Shown piece after piece: positions 1 to 8,613 of a stretch of DNA of 49,267 nucleotides (its first letter is position 1; every line of letters begins with the position of its first letter). The notes below the pieces were generated by a model. It was not told the DNA's origin. It saw only the letters and a program-made list of their open reading frames with translations, and searched no databases. Both the position numbers and the translations under genes were made by a program. The stretch comes from Streptomyces turgidiscabies Car8. GTDB taxonomy: Bacteria > Actinomycetota > Actinomycetes > Streptomycetales > Streptomycetaceae. Location: the NCBI RefSeq assembly GCF_000331005.1, contig NZ_AEJB01000630.1:1-49267 (forward strand), given 5' to 3'.

Positions 1-233
1 GCGCGGCCAGCTCCGCCTCCTGCGCCGACACGTACACCCCGACGTCCGCGCGTCGGCACGCGAGACGGTCACGGCACGGGAGGCACCACCGTCGGTCCCA
101 GGGACGATCCAGTGGTGACCGGCGCCCCGCGCGGTGGCGCCGGGCCGGTGGCCGCCAGCCCCTGATCGCCCCCTGCTGCACGCGTGGAGTGGATGCTGGA
201 CATCGTCGGTGCGCACCACGGCATCGGGTGCAC
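1..233. other. no supported gene at window edge
   Basis: No reading frame here has a convincing start, ribosome binding site or recognisable motif. The minus strand has high third-position GC and could hold the beginning or end of a gene cut by the window edge, but I cannot tell which. Confidence 0.4.
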
Positions 234-845
234 TCAGGGGCCGACCTCCGGGCCACGGTGCGGTCCGGGCTCCTGCGGGCGGTGCGCCCGCTGGTCGTCA
301 TGGCGCACCGGGTGCACTACGTCGGCGTCGTCCTGTTCGGTGTAGCGGTCCGCGCGGACGCGGGAGTCGTCGGCCGTTTTGGCGAACGCGTCCTGGAGGT
401 GGCGCAGCCGCTCGGCCGTGAGATCGAGGGCTTACATGTCCGCGCGGGATTCCCGCAAGGCCCGCAGCGCCGTCAGGTCGATCGCCTCCCGAGGTGCGGC
501 CTCCGCCTCCTGGTCGTCGTGTTCGGGGTCGGCGGCCGAGGGCGCAAGCGGTTGCTCGGGCATCGCCGCCTGCTGGTGCGCGACGACGTCGTACGCCCGG
601 CCCCGCACGACGGTGGTGGTGCGCAGCTTCTCCCGCACCACCACACCGGCGAGGACGGCCCGCTCGTCCCGCAGCGGGAGGCGGGGATTCTCCCACTCCC
701 CCGCAGTCTGGTCCGAGGGCCGGGGCGCAGCCGGCTCGCCGGGATCGGCCGGAGGCTGCCCGTCCGGGTCGGGAGCGGGAGTTGGTGGGCTGCGGCGGTC
801 TTTGAGGTCTGACAATGCCCACCGGGCGATGTAGAAGCGGCACAT
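234..845 (-). pseudogene. hypothetical protein gene with an in-frame TAA stop
   Basis: The minus strand reads 137 codons from an ATG at 845 to a TAA at 432-434. The same frame then continues for about 65 more codons to a TGA at 234-236. Both halves have strong third-position GC, and the sequence runs smoothly across the TAA: ALRALRESRADM, stop, ALDLTAERLRHLQDAF, which reads as one amphipathic helical segment. The N-terminal half is Pro/Asp/Glu-rich after residue 20, then mixed and soluble-looking. I do not recognise the family. No good ribosome binding site precedes ATG 845, so the start is uncertain; it lies just downstream of the response regulator gene on the same strand. The simplest reading is a gene broken by a nonsense change, for example CAA to TAA. 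A short genuine 137-aa protein is the alternative. Confidence 0.45.
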
Positions 846-933
846 ACGGAGCGCGCAGCCGCAAGGGCCACTACGTATATGTCCGGTCCCCCTGCCAACA
901 TGAGATGACCCTCCCCGCCCGGGAGCGGTGTCG

Positions 934-1617
934 TCATTCACGTTCGCGTGCACCGTCCTGCGGGCCCGCGAGTCCTGCGTCGCGCGCACGGGCCACCACG
1001 GCCGCTCTGCTGGCGGCCCCGAGTTTGTTCATGATGGCCGACACATGGTTGCGGACAGTCTTCTCTGCGAGGAAGAGGCGTCGGGCGATGGCGTGGTTGC
1101 TGTCCCCTTCGGCCACAAGCTCGAGGATCTCCCGCTCGCGGTCGGTCAGTTCGGGAAAAACCTGCGCCGCGTACCGGCGCTGAGGCTGGGTGAAGAAGGC
1201 GGTGATGCGCCCGGCGACGGCCTCACCGTAGACCGCGCTTCCAGAGGCGACGGCCAGCACCGCACGTGCGATCTCGGTACGGTCGGCGCCCTTGAGGAGA
1301 TAGCCGCGTGCTCCCGCCCGCAGGGCTCCGACGAGTGCCTCGTCGTCCTCGTGCATGGTCAGTACCAGGATCCCCGTACCGGGGTGGCTGTCCTGCAACC
1401 GGCGGATGGCTGCGGTTCCGTCCAGGTGAGGCATGGCGAGGTCGGTGAGGACGACGTCGGGCCGCGTGTCCTCCACCATTGCGAGCAGGGCATTTCCGTC
1501 CTCCGCTTCGCCCACGACCTCGATGCCGTCCTGGCTCGTCAACGCGGCGCGCAGGCCGAAACGGAACATGGGGTGATCGTCGGCGATTACCACACGCACC
1601 GGGCTGTCCGTACTCAT
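934..1617 (-). CDS. NarL/LuxR-type two-component response regulator
   Basis: A 227-aa cytoplasmic DNA-binding regulator. The receiver domain (about residues 7-122) shows the acidic pair D13/D14, the phospho-acceptor D59 in VLTDLAMP, T87 and the conserved K109 in GYLLKG. A LuxR-type helix-turn-helix follows at about 155-216 (LTDREREILELVAEG, then the recognition-helix region with EKTVRNHVSAIMNKL). The length is typical for the family. Its ATG overlaps the stop of the upstream histidine kinase gene by four bases (ATGA), so the two are probably translationally coupled and form a cognate pair. The target genes cannot be read from the sequence. The conserved palindromes at 7082 and 14484 are the kind of site such regulators bind, but linking them to this protein is speculation. 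Confidence 0.95.
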   Translation of the reverse strand: MSTDSPVRVVIADDHPMFRFGLRAALTSQDGIEVVGEAEDGNALLAMVEDTRPDVVLTDLAMPHLDGTAAIRRLQDSHPGTGILVLTMHEDDEALVGALRAGARGYLLKGADRTEIARAVLAVASGSAVYGEAVAGRITAFFTQPQRRYAAQVFPELTDREREILELVAEGDSNHAIARRLFLAEKTVRNHVSAIMNKLGAASRAAVVARARDAGLAGPQDGARERE

Positions 1618-3578
1618 CGCGGCGTCTCCAGGGGGAGGTTGGCGGTGACGACGGTCCCGCAGTCCGCGGGCGATATGACGAGTCGCCCGCCCACTGCCTG
1701 GGCACGACGACGCATCGAGGCCACTCCCACGCCTGCGGAGGGGTCGGACGGGATACCGGTTCCGTCGTCGCGGACGGTGATGTGCAGGGTTTGGCCTTCG
1801 GCGCTCACCTCCACGTCGGCGTGTTGCGCGGCGGCATGGCGAGCGACATTGGTGAGGGCCTCGCCGATGATGCGATAGGCGGCGCTTTCCACGTCAGGGG
1901 CCAGCGCCGGCAGCATCGACGTCCGCACCTCGACTGCGACCGACGGCGCCAGGGACAGGGCGCGCCGGCGAATGGCCTCGGCGAGCCCGTAGCGGTCGAG
2001 AGCCGCCGGGCGAAGGCCGTCGATGATGCGGCGGATCTCGGCGACGGCACCGCTCACCTCATCGCGGGTGCGCTCCACCAGATGCGCGACCGAGGTCATC
2101 TCCCCCTTGGACAGGCCGTCGGTCGCGGCCTGCAGACCGAGGCTGATGCCAGCCAGCGACGGGCCGAGGCCGTCGTGCAGGTCTCTGCGCAGCCGGTCGC
2201 GTTCAGCGCGGGTCGCGTCGACGACCTGGTCCCGTTCAGCGGCGACGTCCTCGGTCAACTGGCGCGCTCTGACCACCACCGCGATCTGGTGCCCCAGGGC
2301 CGTGAGCAGCCGCTTGTCGTCCGCGCCGTAGGGTTCACCGGGCGTGCGGTGCGCGACGGCCATGGTCCCCAAGGTTTTTCCGGCGAGACGCAGTTGGAGC
2401 GTGTGTCCCTCGGGCGGGACCCGGCCCAGGGTGGCCAGGACGTTCCCGTCGGGGTCGGCCACCGTCACAGCAGGGGAGCGGACGGCCTCCCGTACGGCGC
2501 CGAGCGCGGCCGGCAGCAGATCGTGGTCCTCGACATCGGCCATCCGGTCGCCCAGCCCGGACAGCGCGCGCAACGGATCGCGCCGTGCGCCGTAGAGCCA
2601 CCAGTCCACCGCCTGCTGCAGCCTCTCCCGTGCCGGAGTGAATGCGATGGCCACGACCGCGGCAGCAAGGACACCAGGCAGGGGGCCCCGGCTCCAGACC
2701 GCCCCAAGCACGGTGGTGGCCAGCAGGTAGACGGCGATGACGACCATCGTGAGTGTTCCGTAGACGAAGCTGCGGCGCATGATGGCCTCGACGCCGAGCA
2801 TCCGATAGCGCAGGATGCCGATCGCCACCGCCACGGGAACCAGACCGATGAGGCAGGCACGTGCGGCGGGCCCGAGAACGAACTGAAGCGCCAGCAGGAG
2901 GATGAGCACCGCCGTCATCCATGCCAACTGCTGGCGTTCGGGAGGCCGGGACCTGACCAGACGCGCCAGCGTGTGCCCGGTGACGACCACGGAGCACAGA
3001 CCGATCACCACGAGGCAGGTGCCGTTGACCAGCCCGCTCACGGCGGGCGAGAAGGCCACCGGCGGTGTGCCGCTGGGCACGATGTCGTCATACGCCGCGG
3101 AGTCGAAGGGCGCGCATACGGTTAATACGGTGATGGCCACCGCCGCCGCGCCGACCGGCCACCACAGCCACCTGCGCGTGAGCCGGCCCCGCGGATACAG
3201 CGCCATGACGACCGTCGGCAGGGAGAACACCACCAGGTAATGGGCCCCGCTGGCCACGGCAACGACCATGGGCGCCCCCGGCCAGTCCGTATCTGGGACG
3301 AACATGCCGTAGCCGCCGTAGGCCGCGAGCCCCGCCTGCCAGGTACCGACCGCGCCCAGCGCGAGGAACAACCAACCGAGCGCATTGCGCGGGCGTAGCG
3401 ACGCCACCACGGCGCCGGTGACGGCCCAGGAGAAGAGCGCCACGCCGAGCAGGGTCTCACCGAGATCGCCGCCCTGCGGCTGCGGAACGCCGTCGGGCAA
3501 GGCGGCGACCCAGCCGGCGAACCCGACCGCCGCCGCGCTGGACACCACCACCGACCACACGATCGCGCGCACGGCCAC
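1614..3578 (-). CDS. membrane sensor histidine kinase (DesK/NarX-like, HisKA_3)
   Basis: A 654-aa sensor kinase. Roughly the first 330 residues hold several hydrophobic spans, the first starting right at the N terminus. A GAF-like region (about 340-440) follows, then the dimerisation and phosphoacceptor motif RRDLHDGLGPSLAG with His468, an N box around N577 (EALTNVARHA) and the G1 box DDGTG at 604-608. This is the layout of the kinases that pair with NarL regulators. I chose the GTG at 3578 (a second GTG lies at 3572) because the first membrane helix begins immediately after it. The reading frame stays open further upstream, but that part runs antisense to the PLAT gene. Codon 152 (3123-3125) is TTA, the rare leucine codon read by the bldA tRNA in Streptomyces, which suggests growth-stage control of its translation. 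The input signal is unknown. Confidence 0.9.
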   Translation of the reverse strand: MAVRAIVWSVVVSSAAAVGFAGWVAALPDGVPQPQGGDLGETLLGVALFSWAVTGAVVASLRPRNALGWLFLALGAVGTWQAGLAAYGGYGMFVPDTDWPGAPMVVAVASGAHYLVVFSLPTVVMALYPRGRLTRRWLWWPVGAAAVAITVLTVCAPFDSAAYDDIVPSGTPPVAFSPAVSGLVNGTCLVVIGLCSVVVTGHTLARLVRSRPPERQQLAWMTAVLILLLALQFVLGPAARACLIGLVPVAVAIGILRYRMLGVEAIMRRSFVYGTLTMVVIAVYLLATTVLGAVWSRGPLPGVLAAAVVAIAFTPARERLQQAVDWWLYGARRDPLRALSGLGDRMADVEDHDLLPAALGAVREAVRSPAVTVADPDGNVLATLGRVPPEGHTLQLRLAGKTLGTMAVAHRTPGEPYGADDKRLLTALGHQIAVVVRARQLTEDVAAERDQVVDATRAERDRLRRDLHDGLGPSLAGISLGLQAATDGLSKGEMTSVAHLVERTRDEVSGAVAEIRRIIDGLRPAALDRYGLAEAIRRRALSLAPSVAVEVRTSMLPALAPDVESAAYRIIGEALTNVARHAAAQHADVEVSAEGQTLHITVRDDGTGIPSDPSAGVGVASMRRRAQAVGGRLVISPADCGTVVTANLPLETPR

Positions 3579-3875
3579 ACCCCCATTCTTCTGGACCGCA
3601 CCCCTCGACGGCCAGCCACCGCAAGCCCCCTTTTTCCTGGCGCGGCGTTGGAGGAAACAGTGCGCGATGCGCGAGGCCTGCGCATGAGGCAGGGAGCCCG
3701 GTCCTGCGGGACACAGTGCCCAGGACACCGCCCCCGACGCCGGGCGCCGTGCCCGCCCCCGCCAGGACACCCAGCTCATGCCGCCGAACTCCTGGGCGGA
3801 CGACAGTGAACCTGCCTCGGCCGGGCGATCGGAGCACGGAGCCGAGGACCACAACACAGCACGAAACGAGGGGTC
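3579..3875. promoter_or_regulatory. divergent intergenic region
   Basis: About 300 bases separate the kinase gene (minus) from the PLAT gene (plus), so promoters for both should lie here. I see no clear operator. An AACGAGGGG stretch just before 3876 serves as the ribosome binding site of the PLAT gene. Confidence 0.4.
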
Positions 3876-4244
3876 ATGGCGATCTACCGAGTCAACGTCC
3901 ACACCGGAAACCTGAGTCCGCTCGCGGGCGCCGGCACCGACGCCAACGTCTACATCACCTTGTACGGCGACAAGGACGGCAGCGACGAGCTCAACCTTGA
4001 CAACGCCGGCAACAACTTCGAACAGGGAGCGGTCGACACGTTCGCGCTCCACTTGGCCGACCTCGGCGACCTGCAGCGGGTCCGGGTCCGGCACGACAAC
4101 AAGTTCCCCTTCCCGGGCTGGTACCTCGACCGGATCTTCATCCGCAACGAGGACACAAACCAGGAATGGACGTTCCCCTGCAACAGGTGGCTGGCCCAGG
4201 ACGAGGACGACGGGGAGATCGAGCGCATCCTCGACCGCGCGTAG
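3876..4244 (+). CDS. single-domain PLAT/LH2 protein
   Basis: A 122-aa protein that is almost entirely one PLAT/LH2 beta-sandwich. It opens with YRVNVHTGNL, then GTDANVYITLYGDKDGS, an NNFEQGAVDTF strand, and closes with the typical WYLDRIFIRNE ... EWTFPCNRWLA pattern at about residues 84-110. PLAT domains mediate contact with membranes or partner proteins, often with bound calcium, and here there is no attached enzyme. There is no signal peptide, so it is probably cytoplasmic. The ATG is preceded by GAGGGG at a good distance. It sits 86 bases upstream of a lipoprotein gene on the same strand, so the two may be co-transcribed. Partner and role are unknown. Confidence 0.88.
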   Translation: MAIYRVNVHTGNLSPLAGAGTDANVYITLYGDKDGSDELNLDNAGNNFEQGAVDTFALHLADLGDLQRVRVRHDNKFPFPGWYLDRIFIRNEDTNQEWTFPCNRWLAQDEDDGEIERILDRA

Positions 4245-4330
4245 CCGAAGCCGGCCGTGGGATGCGCGCACGAGGGAAGGCCGCATCCCACAGCCCGTTC
4301 ACTGGATGATCGGAGAAGGAGAGAAGAGCG

Positions 4331-4849
4331 ATGTCGCTCACCATGACGAGCCACAAAGCACGCGCTGCCTCACGACTGAGCGCAGCACTTTTGTGCCCCC
4401 TGCTGTTCCTCGTCAGTGCCTGCGGTGACTCGGGAAAGGACGACGGACCGGGGTCCTTCCCGATCCCGATTCCGACCGAGGTGGTCACCACCCCGCACCC
4501 GAACGCCACTGGCGGAAACGGCACAGACGAATCCAGCGGCGGGAGTACGGAAACCACCGAGGAGAGCAGCCGGGTCGAAGGGGTGGTGCAGGACGCGCAA
4601 GGCAACCCCGTCGAAGGTGTTCAAGTCACCTTCTATCCCCAGCCGCGGACCTATGGCGCGTTCTACGAGACCTACACGGATGCCAGCGGGGTATACGCCA
4701 TCGACCTGACCGAAGGCGTCTACCAGACCTTCGCGTTCTACGGGATGCCGGATGACGGGCAGCTGATACCGGACGGCACCGGATACGGAAGCTCGATCAC
4801 CGTGCCGCCAGGCACGCAGGTCAACTTCCTCTGGGAGCCCTACCTCTAG
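4331..4849 (+). CDS. lipoprotein with carboxypeptidase-regulatory-like domain
   Basis: A 172-aa secreted lipoprotein. The signal peptide ends in a lipobox (LVSAC, Cys31), followed by a low-complexity Gly/Ser/Thr/Glu linker (about 45-82). A C-terminal domain (about 84-170) has the Ig-like pattern of CarboxypepD_reg/CnaB modules: VEGVVQDAQGNPVEGVQVTF, then TDASGVYAIDL, ending in PPGTQVNF. These modules usually act as rigid surface or substrate-contact domains. GGAGAAGGAGAG precedes the ATG and fits a strong ribosome binding site. It follows the PLAT gene. No enzymatic domain is visible; the function is unknown beyond surface anchoring. Confidence 0.85.
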   Translation: MSLTMTSHKARAASRLSAALLCPLLFLVSACGDSGKDDGPGSFPIPIPTEVVTTPHPNATGGNGTDESSGGSTETTEESSRVEGVVQDAQGNPVEGVQVTFYPQPRTYGAFYETYTDASGVYAIDLTEGVYQTFAFYGMPDDGQLIPDGTGYGSSITVPPGTQVNFLWEPYL

Positions 4850-4861
4850 ATTTTTGGTGAC

Positions 4862-5100
4862 GGCTCGTCAGTTCGACTGGCGGGCCGTTTCGGGTACCCA
4901 TAGCCGACCGCGGACTTCGGACCGCACGCTCTGGAGCGCGGCCAGGGCCAGCCAGCTGGTCGACAGAGGCGGACACAGTCGAGTCGGAGGCCACCGACCC
5001 GAACACGGCCATCTCGGCCAGGAGTACGCCGCGCACCCTGTGCCCGGCTTCAACCCGCCCGTGGGCACCGTCGCCGAACTGCGCGAGTCGCTGAGCACCC
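4862..5100 (-). pseudogene. transposase remnant, IS1380-like
   Basis: Minus-strand frames here carry broken pieces resembling the N-terminal part of IS1380-family transposases: VLLAEMAVFGSVASDSTVS and VDQLA in one frame, then ALQSVRSEVRGRLWVP in a second frame. The frame switch near 4960 and the absence of flanking domains show it is a decayed fragment. Family assignment rests on remembered similarity to the family's VFGxVASDPTVSR block. No terminal repeats were found. Confidence 0.45.
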
Positions 5101-5305
5101 GGGGCGAGCAATTCCTGCTGACTGGGCATTTAGTCGAACAAGGCTCAGTTATCAGAGCTGAGAACTGTCTCGCAAGTGGCTCTTTCCTCACTGGTTGCGA
5201 CGCGAGCTTTTCGATGCCCGGGGCCTCTGTGTTTGCGACGCGGTCAAGTTCAAGTGGCCCCGCCGTATGACCGACGCTGTTGGTTTATTCGGGGTCATGT
5301 GTGAG
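5101..5305. other. no gene seen
   Basis: The segment is lower in GC than its surroundings and shows no supported gene. It lies between two transposase remnants and is probably junction sequence from past insertions. Confidence 0.4.
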
Positions 5306-5344
5306 GTCGGCCTTCAAGACCCGGTTGTGGTCTTGAAGGCCGAC
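5306..5344. repeat. perfect 16-bp inverted repeat (hairpin)
   Basis: GTCGGCCTTCAAGACC (5306-5321) is followed after a 7-base loop by its exact reverse complement at 5329-5344. It lies 23 bases before the start of the IS1182-like transposase remnant. It could be a terminator, an attenuator against read-through into an insertion sequence, or part of that element's end. Confidence 0.85.
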
Positions 5345-5367
5345 GTTGTCGTATGGGGTGGGGGCGG

Positions 5368-5480
5368 ATGTCGATGCAGCCGAAGGGGTCTGGGGATATC
5401 CCGGTGGAGACGGTGAGGGTGGCGCGGGCCGCGTTCCCGAAGGAGAGTCTGGCGATCCGGGTTCCTCTGCAACCGCACGT
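5368..5480 (+). pseudogene. N-terminal fragment of an IS1182-like transposase
   Basis: From ATG 5368 the plus strand reads MSMQPKGSGDIPVETVRVA, then RAAFPKESLAIRV. This matches the conserved start of IS1182-type (DUF772) transposases, in which an MSLQP...P-IPE-TVRVARAAFPKG block is typical. The similarity stops at about codon 36 and no catalytic domain follows, so this is a truncated end. The perfect 16-bp hairpin upstream fits an element boundary. Confidence 0.6.
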
Positions 5481-5587
5481 CGTCTCCAGCGCCATGACGT
5501 TGAATCGGCGGCCGCGATCAACTGCGGATGATCGAGAGCTGCGTCTGTTGAGGCTCGGCCGGGCCCGCCTGTCGCCGCCAGCGCGTC

Positions 5588-5740
5588 GACGAGACTGGTG
5601 TCCACGGCGAAGCCACCCGGCTCCACACCGAGCGCTTCTCCCTGGCCCTCGACAAGCTCGGCTCGGACTCCCCGGCCGTACGGCTCGGTGGCGTCCACGC
5701 CGTGGCCGGCCTCGCCGGTCGCGGACTTCGCCGAATTCCG
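5588..5740 (+). pseudogene. fragment resembling a pentapeptide-repeat family membrane protein
   Basis: In frame from 5588, the plus strand reads DETGVHGEATRLHTERFSLA, then LDKLGSDSPAVRLGGVHAVAGLA. The pattern RYTxAI-QLGS--xxVRLGGIYALERIA is the hallmark region before the pentapeptide repeats in a common Streptomyces membrane-protein family. Neither the upstream membrane helix nor the downstream repeats is present, so this is an isolated scrap of a lost gene. Confidence 0.5.
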
Positions 5741-7081
5741 CCCGTTTCTCGACATGCCCCAACCGGCGGCCACCCGTGCCCGGCTGTGCCGGACGCGGCG
5801 GAAACGTCGCCCCTTCCGCCGCGAGTGGCGTAACGCAGCCCTGACGAGGCCGGCCAGGGGCCGGGGAGTCTCGCGGTAGCGGGCGAGTGGAGCCCAGCCC
5901 GCTGTATTCGGCCTGACACGGCCCGGTGGTGGCCGCGCGGGCGACATCCATGGAGCCGACAGACACAACGTGGCGCCGGCTTCCCCGGCACCCCCTGGGC
6001 CCGGTCGCAGCCCGGTCCTCGGAGTCGTCTCCCGGTGAAACGTCAGCGTTCATGCTGCTCCCTGCCTCCCCACATATCGTCGCCGGCGTTGGCATCGTGG
6101 ACCGCCGACTGGCCTGACAAAACCCCGCAGGGGAGGTTGCCGGGCACATACCGTGGCCGATGCCGGTCACGACCGCAGCGGCGCCTTCAGGCTCAGGCTG
6201 GAGGAACGGGGGCCGAAGGTTGGCTACGGCGGCGCCATCTGGGACGGCCAGCGTTGGACGCGCCTCCGTCCAGCCGCCGTACCCACCCCCCTCCCCCAAC
6301 AACCCGTCTTACGCCAAGGCCCAGTAGGCCCCAGCAACCCAGGCGCTCGACCTACATGGCCCTTCCAGCGTCGAAGGACAGCGCTGGAGTCGCTGCGCGC
6401 CAGGCGGAGGTTGTCGGTCCGTGGACCCTGCGCCAGTCGACCACCGAGACGGACACCGTGAACAAGCGGCTGTCCTGGTCGGCTGCGGGCCTGGACCGGG
6501 CGCTGGATTTGCGGCTGACCGCCACCCCACAGGCGGCGGGCGCATGCGGGCCGTGGGCGTTGCCGGAGCCGACGCTCACCGCGGCGGCGGGTAGCCCCAC
6601 TTCGTCCTCGTGACGTCGCGGACGAACAACACCGACGGACAGACCGCACCACGACCCGGCCTGCGAGGAACACAACATTCAGATCCTCAACCCACCCCGT
6701 CGGCTCCGCAGCCGCCGGCGCCACGGACTGCGCACGGTGCTCCAGCTTCGCATCGATCACCCTGCTCCGGGGCCTCGGTGTAATCCACCACAGCGAACTC
6801 CGCACCCTCGCTGCCGTCGCGGGTCACCGAGTCGCTACCGCGCGGCCCCGCCTCCGCCGTCGGGCTCGCGCCGGACTGGAGCGGCACACATCGCAAGGCA
6901 GCCAGCCAGCCGGGACCCACCACCGTCACGATCGCGGCCACGAGGAGCCCCAACCCGCGCTCGTACGGACATCGTTCCCGGCCTCGCGTTCCGGACGTTG
7001 CGGATTCCAACGACAACCGCTCCGCTCTGGGTCTGCGGCGGCCTTCCCCTCGACCCCGGGGACTGCACCTGCCCAGCCGTC
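5741..7081. other. gene-poor stretch with unrecognised coding-like scraps
   Basis: No complete gene is supported over 1.3 kb. Three pieces have coding-like composition. One is plus 6153-6290, with a GYGGAIWDGQRWTRL segment. A second is plus 6410-6612, ending at a TGA. The third is minus 6687-7016, a possible 109-aa protein with one hydrophobic span followed by an acidic region. None has a clear ribosome binding site plus a recognisable family. The stretch looks like decayed sequence between insertion scars. Confidence 0.4.
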
Positions 7082-7097
7082 CCTGACATCTGTCAGG
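7082..7097 (+). promoter_or_regulatory. palindromic operator candidate upstream of I36 gene
   Basis: CCTGACATCTGTCAGG: 7-base arms (CCTGACA/TGTCAGG) around TC, ending 72 bases before the ATG at 7170. The identical 16-mer occurs upstream of the second I36-like gene, in the same orientation relative to that gene (14491-14506). Such a site would suit a dimeric response regulator or similar repressor/activator. Confidence 0.6.
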
Positions 7098-7169
7098 ACA
7101 CGTCCGGCCGTCCCTCTCCTACGGTTTGGATCACCCGAACACAGTCCCACAGAAGAGGAAAAATACATT

Positions 7170-7544
7170 ATGCGCAGAACACTGAGGCGCACGGCCGCGC
7201 TGGCCTTCGCGACCGTCACCGCGGCCGTGCTCGCTACGGGCACCGCTCAGGCCAAGGCAGCCGACGACTGGGCCGGTTGCCCGTACGGCGCGGTCTGTGT
7301 CTACCCGCAGAACCAGAACCCGGCCGTGTCGCCGAGCCACATCTACTTCACCTACGGCGCACACAACCTCAACAACCAGGTCGGCAACCACTGGGTACTG
7401 AACAATCAGTACGACGGCGCGGTGGTCGAGCTGTGCCTCAGCTACAACGCGAACGACTGCACGTCGTCGATCCCGGAGGGCCACGGTGAGTATCGGGACC
7501 TGACGCCCATCAACTCGCTCCACCTGCGGCCGCATTACAACTAG
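7170..7544 (+). CDS. small secreted protein, peptidase inhibitor I36-like
   Basis: A 124-aa exported protein. A signal peptide (RRTLRRTAALAF ... TGTAQA, cleavage near residues 27-31) precedes a compact beta-rich domain. The domain begins CPYGAVCVYP, contains NNQVGNHWVLNNQYDGAVVE, and has a second Cys pair (ELCLSYNANDC); these are features of the SMPI/I36 family of Streptomyces peptidase inhibitors and gamma-crystallin-like folds. The start is supported by the signal peptide and a GAGG stretch 11 bases before ATG. It is convergent with the esterase gene 98 bases downstream. Its upstream palindrome is shared with a second I36-like gene at 13924-14347, which suggests co-regulation. Whether it truly inhibits a protease cannot be read from the sequence. 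Confidence 0.8.
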   Translation: MRRTLRRTAALAFATVTAAVLATGTAQAKAADDWAGCPYGAVCVYPQNQNPAVSPSHIYFTYGAHNLNNQVGNHWVLNNQYDGAVVELCLSYNANDCTSSIPEGHGEYRDLTPINSLHLRPHYN

Positions 7545-7642
7545 GTCCTGCGGACTTGAGCCGGGCGCTGCGGCATGATCACGGCCGGGAACGCGATGTT
7601 GCATAACTGAACTGGCCCAAGGGGCCTTGGTGGAAGCACATT

Positions 7643-8506
7643 TCAGTCAGCCGCCGGGCGATCTTCATAGGGTCGCCACAGCCAGCGCAGCGCATCCGGC
7701 AGTAGGACGCCGCCGTGGTTGGGGCTGTGGCCGCCGTCTCCCAGGACCAAGCGGAAATCGTAGCCCGCTTCAGCGAGAGCGGCTGCCACGCGCAGGTTTT
7801 CGGCGAGCCAGTTCCGCTGCGGCTCATCCCAGTGCAGGTCGCGGTGGGCGCCTTGTATGAAAATGCGCAGCGGCTTGCGGGGAACGCGGGCGATGAGGCC
7901 TGGGTAGGGGTTGCCGTCCGGCATCTGCGCGAAGCTGGAGAGGTATCCGATGACGCGGCGGAACTTGTCCGGACGCAACCACGCAGCAGTAATGGCGCAG
8001 TTGCCGCCACTGCTCCCGCCGCAGATGCCCCATCTTTCCGGCGACAGGGCGATGGCGTAGCGATCCGTAACCTGCGGAATGATCTCGGTGAGCAGGAAGG
8101 TGACGTACCGGTGGTCGAAGGCGTCGTACTCCCTGTTGCGGTTTTTCGGATTCTCCGCATCGGGGAAGACGCCAGGATCGACGAACACGCCGATGGTGAC
8201 GGGGATGTCGCCGCGGTGAACGAGGTTGTCCAGGACGATCGCGCCGCGGACATCCCCCGCGGGGTCCAGATACCACCATCCGTCCTGGAACACCATCAAG
8301 GACGCCGGCATCGCTGGGTCGTACTGGGCAGGCACGTGTACCCAGAACTTACGAAAGGTTCCCGGGTAGACCTCGCTGCCCCTCCACTCGAACTCGATCG
8401 TCTCACCGGTCGGCACACCCGGCCGTAGAGCGGAATCGGGTCCGTGGACGTAGCGCACGTCCGACTGGTCGATCGGAAGCGGCAGGTAGGGCATCTCGGT
8501 AGTCAC
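7643..8506 (-). CDS. esterase of the enterochelin-esterase-like (esterase D) fold
   Basis: A 287-aa alpha/beta hydrolase without a signal peptide. Key marks are the block FWVHVPAQYD, VFQDGWWYLDP (oxyanion region), and the nucleophile elbow ICGGSSGGNCA with Ser about 166. A late GDGGHSPNHGG supplies the catalytic His, and IQGAHRDLHWDEPQRNW probably contributes the Asp/acid region. This is the pattern of the putative-esterase family that includes enterochelin esterase and acetyl xylan esterase relatives. The substrate is unknown, and no siderophore genes lie nearby. I chose GTG 8506; ATG 8494 and TTG 8545 are alternatives, and no ribosome binding site decides among them. Confidence 0.88.
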   Translation of the reverse strand: MTTEMPYLPLPIDQSDVRYVHGPDSALRPGVPTGETIEFEWRGSEVYPGTFRKFWVHVPAQYDPAMPASLMVFQDGWWYLDPAGDVRGAIVLDNLVHRGDIPVTIGVFVDPGVFPDAENPKNRNREYDAFDHRYVTFLLTEIIPQVTDRYAIALSPERWGICGGSSGGNCAITAAWLRPDKFRRVIGYLSSFAQMPDGNPYPGLIARVPRKPLRIFIQGAHRDLHWDEPQRNWLAENLRVAAALAEAGYDFRLVLGDGGHSPNHGGVLLPDALRWLWRPYEDRPAAD

Positions 8507-8613
8507 GGGGAGCAACCGTAGAACGATCACCACCCTTGACGGCAAGGGAATTTTCCAGCCCCTCGCCTCGCAGCTTCAGTACGAGGTTTGAGAAGGCTGG
8601 TTGAGTTCAGAGA

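Noticed and set aside
5285..6302. Long minus-strand frames of 227 and 335 codons
   Set aside because: They are antisense to the recognisable IS1182-like and pentapeptide-family fragments and have low-complexity products.
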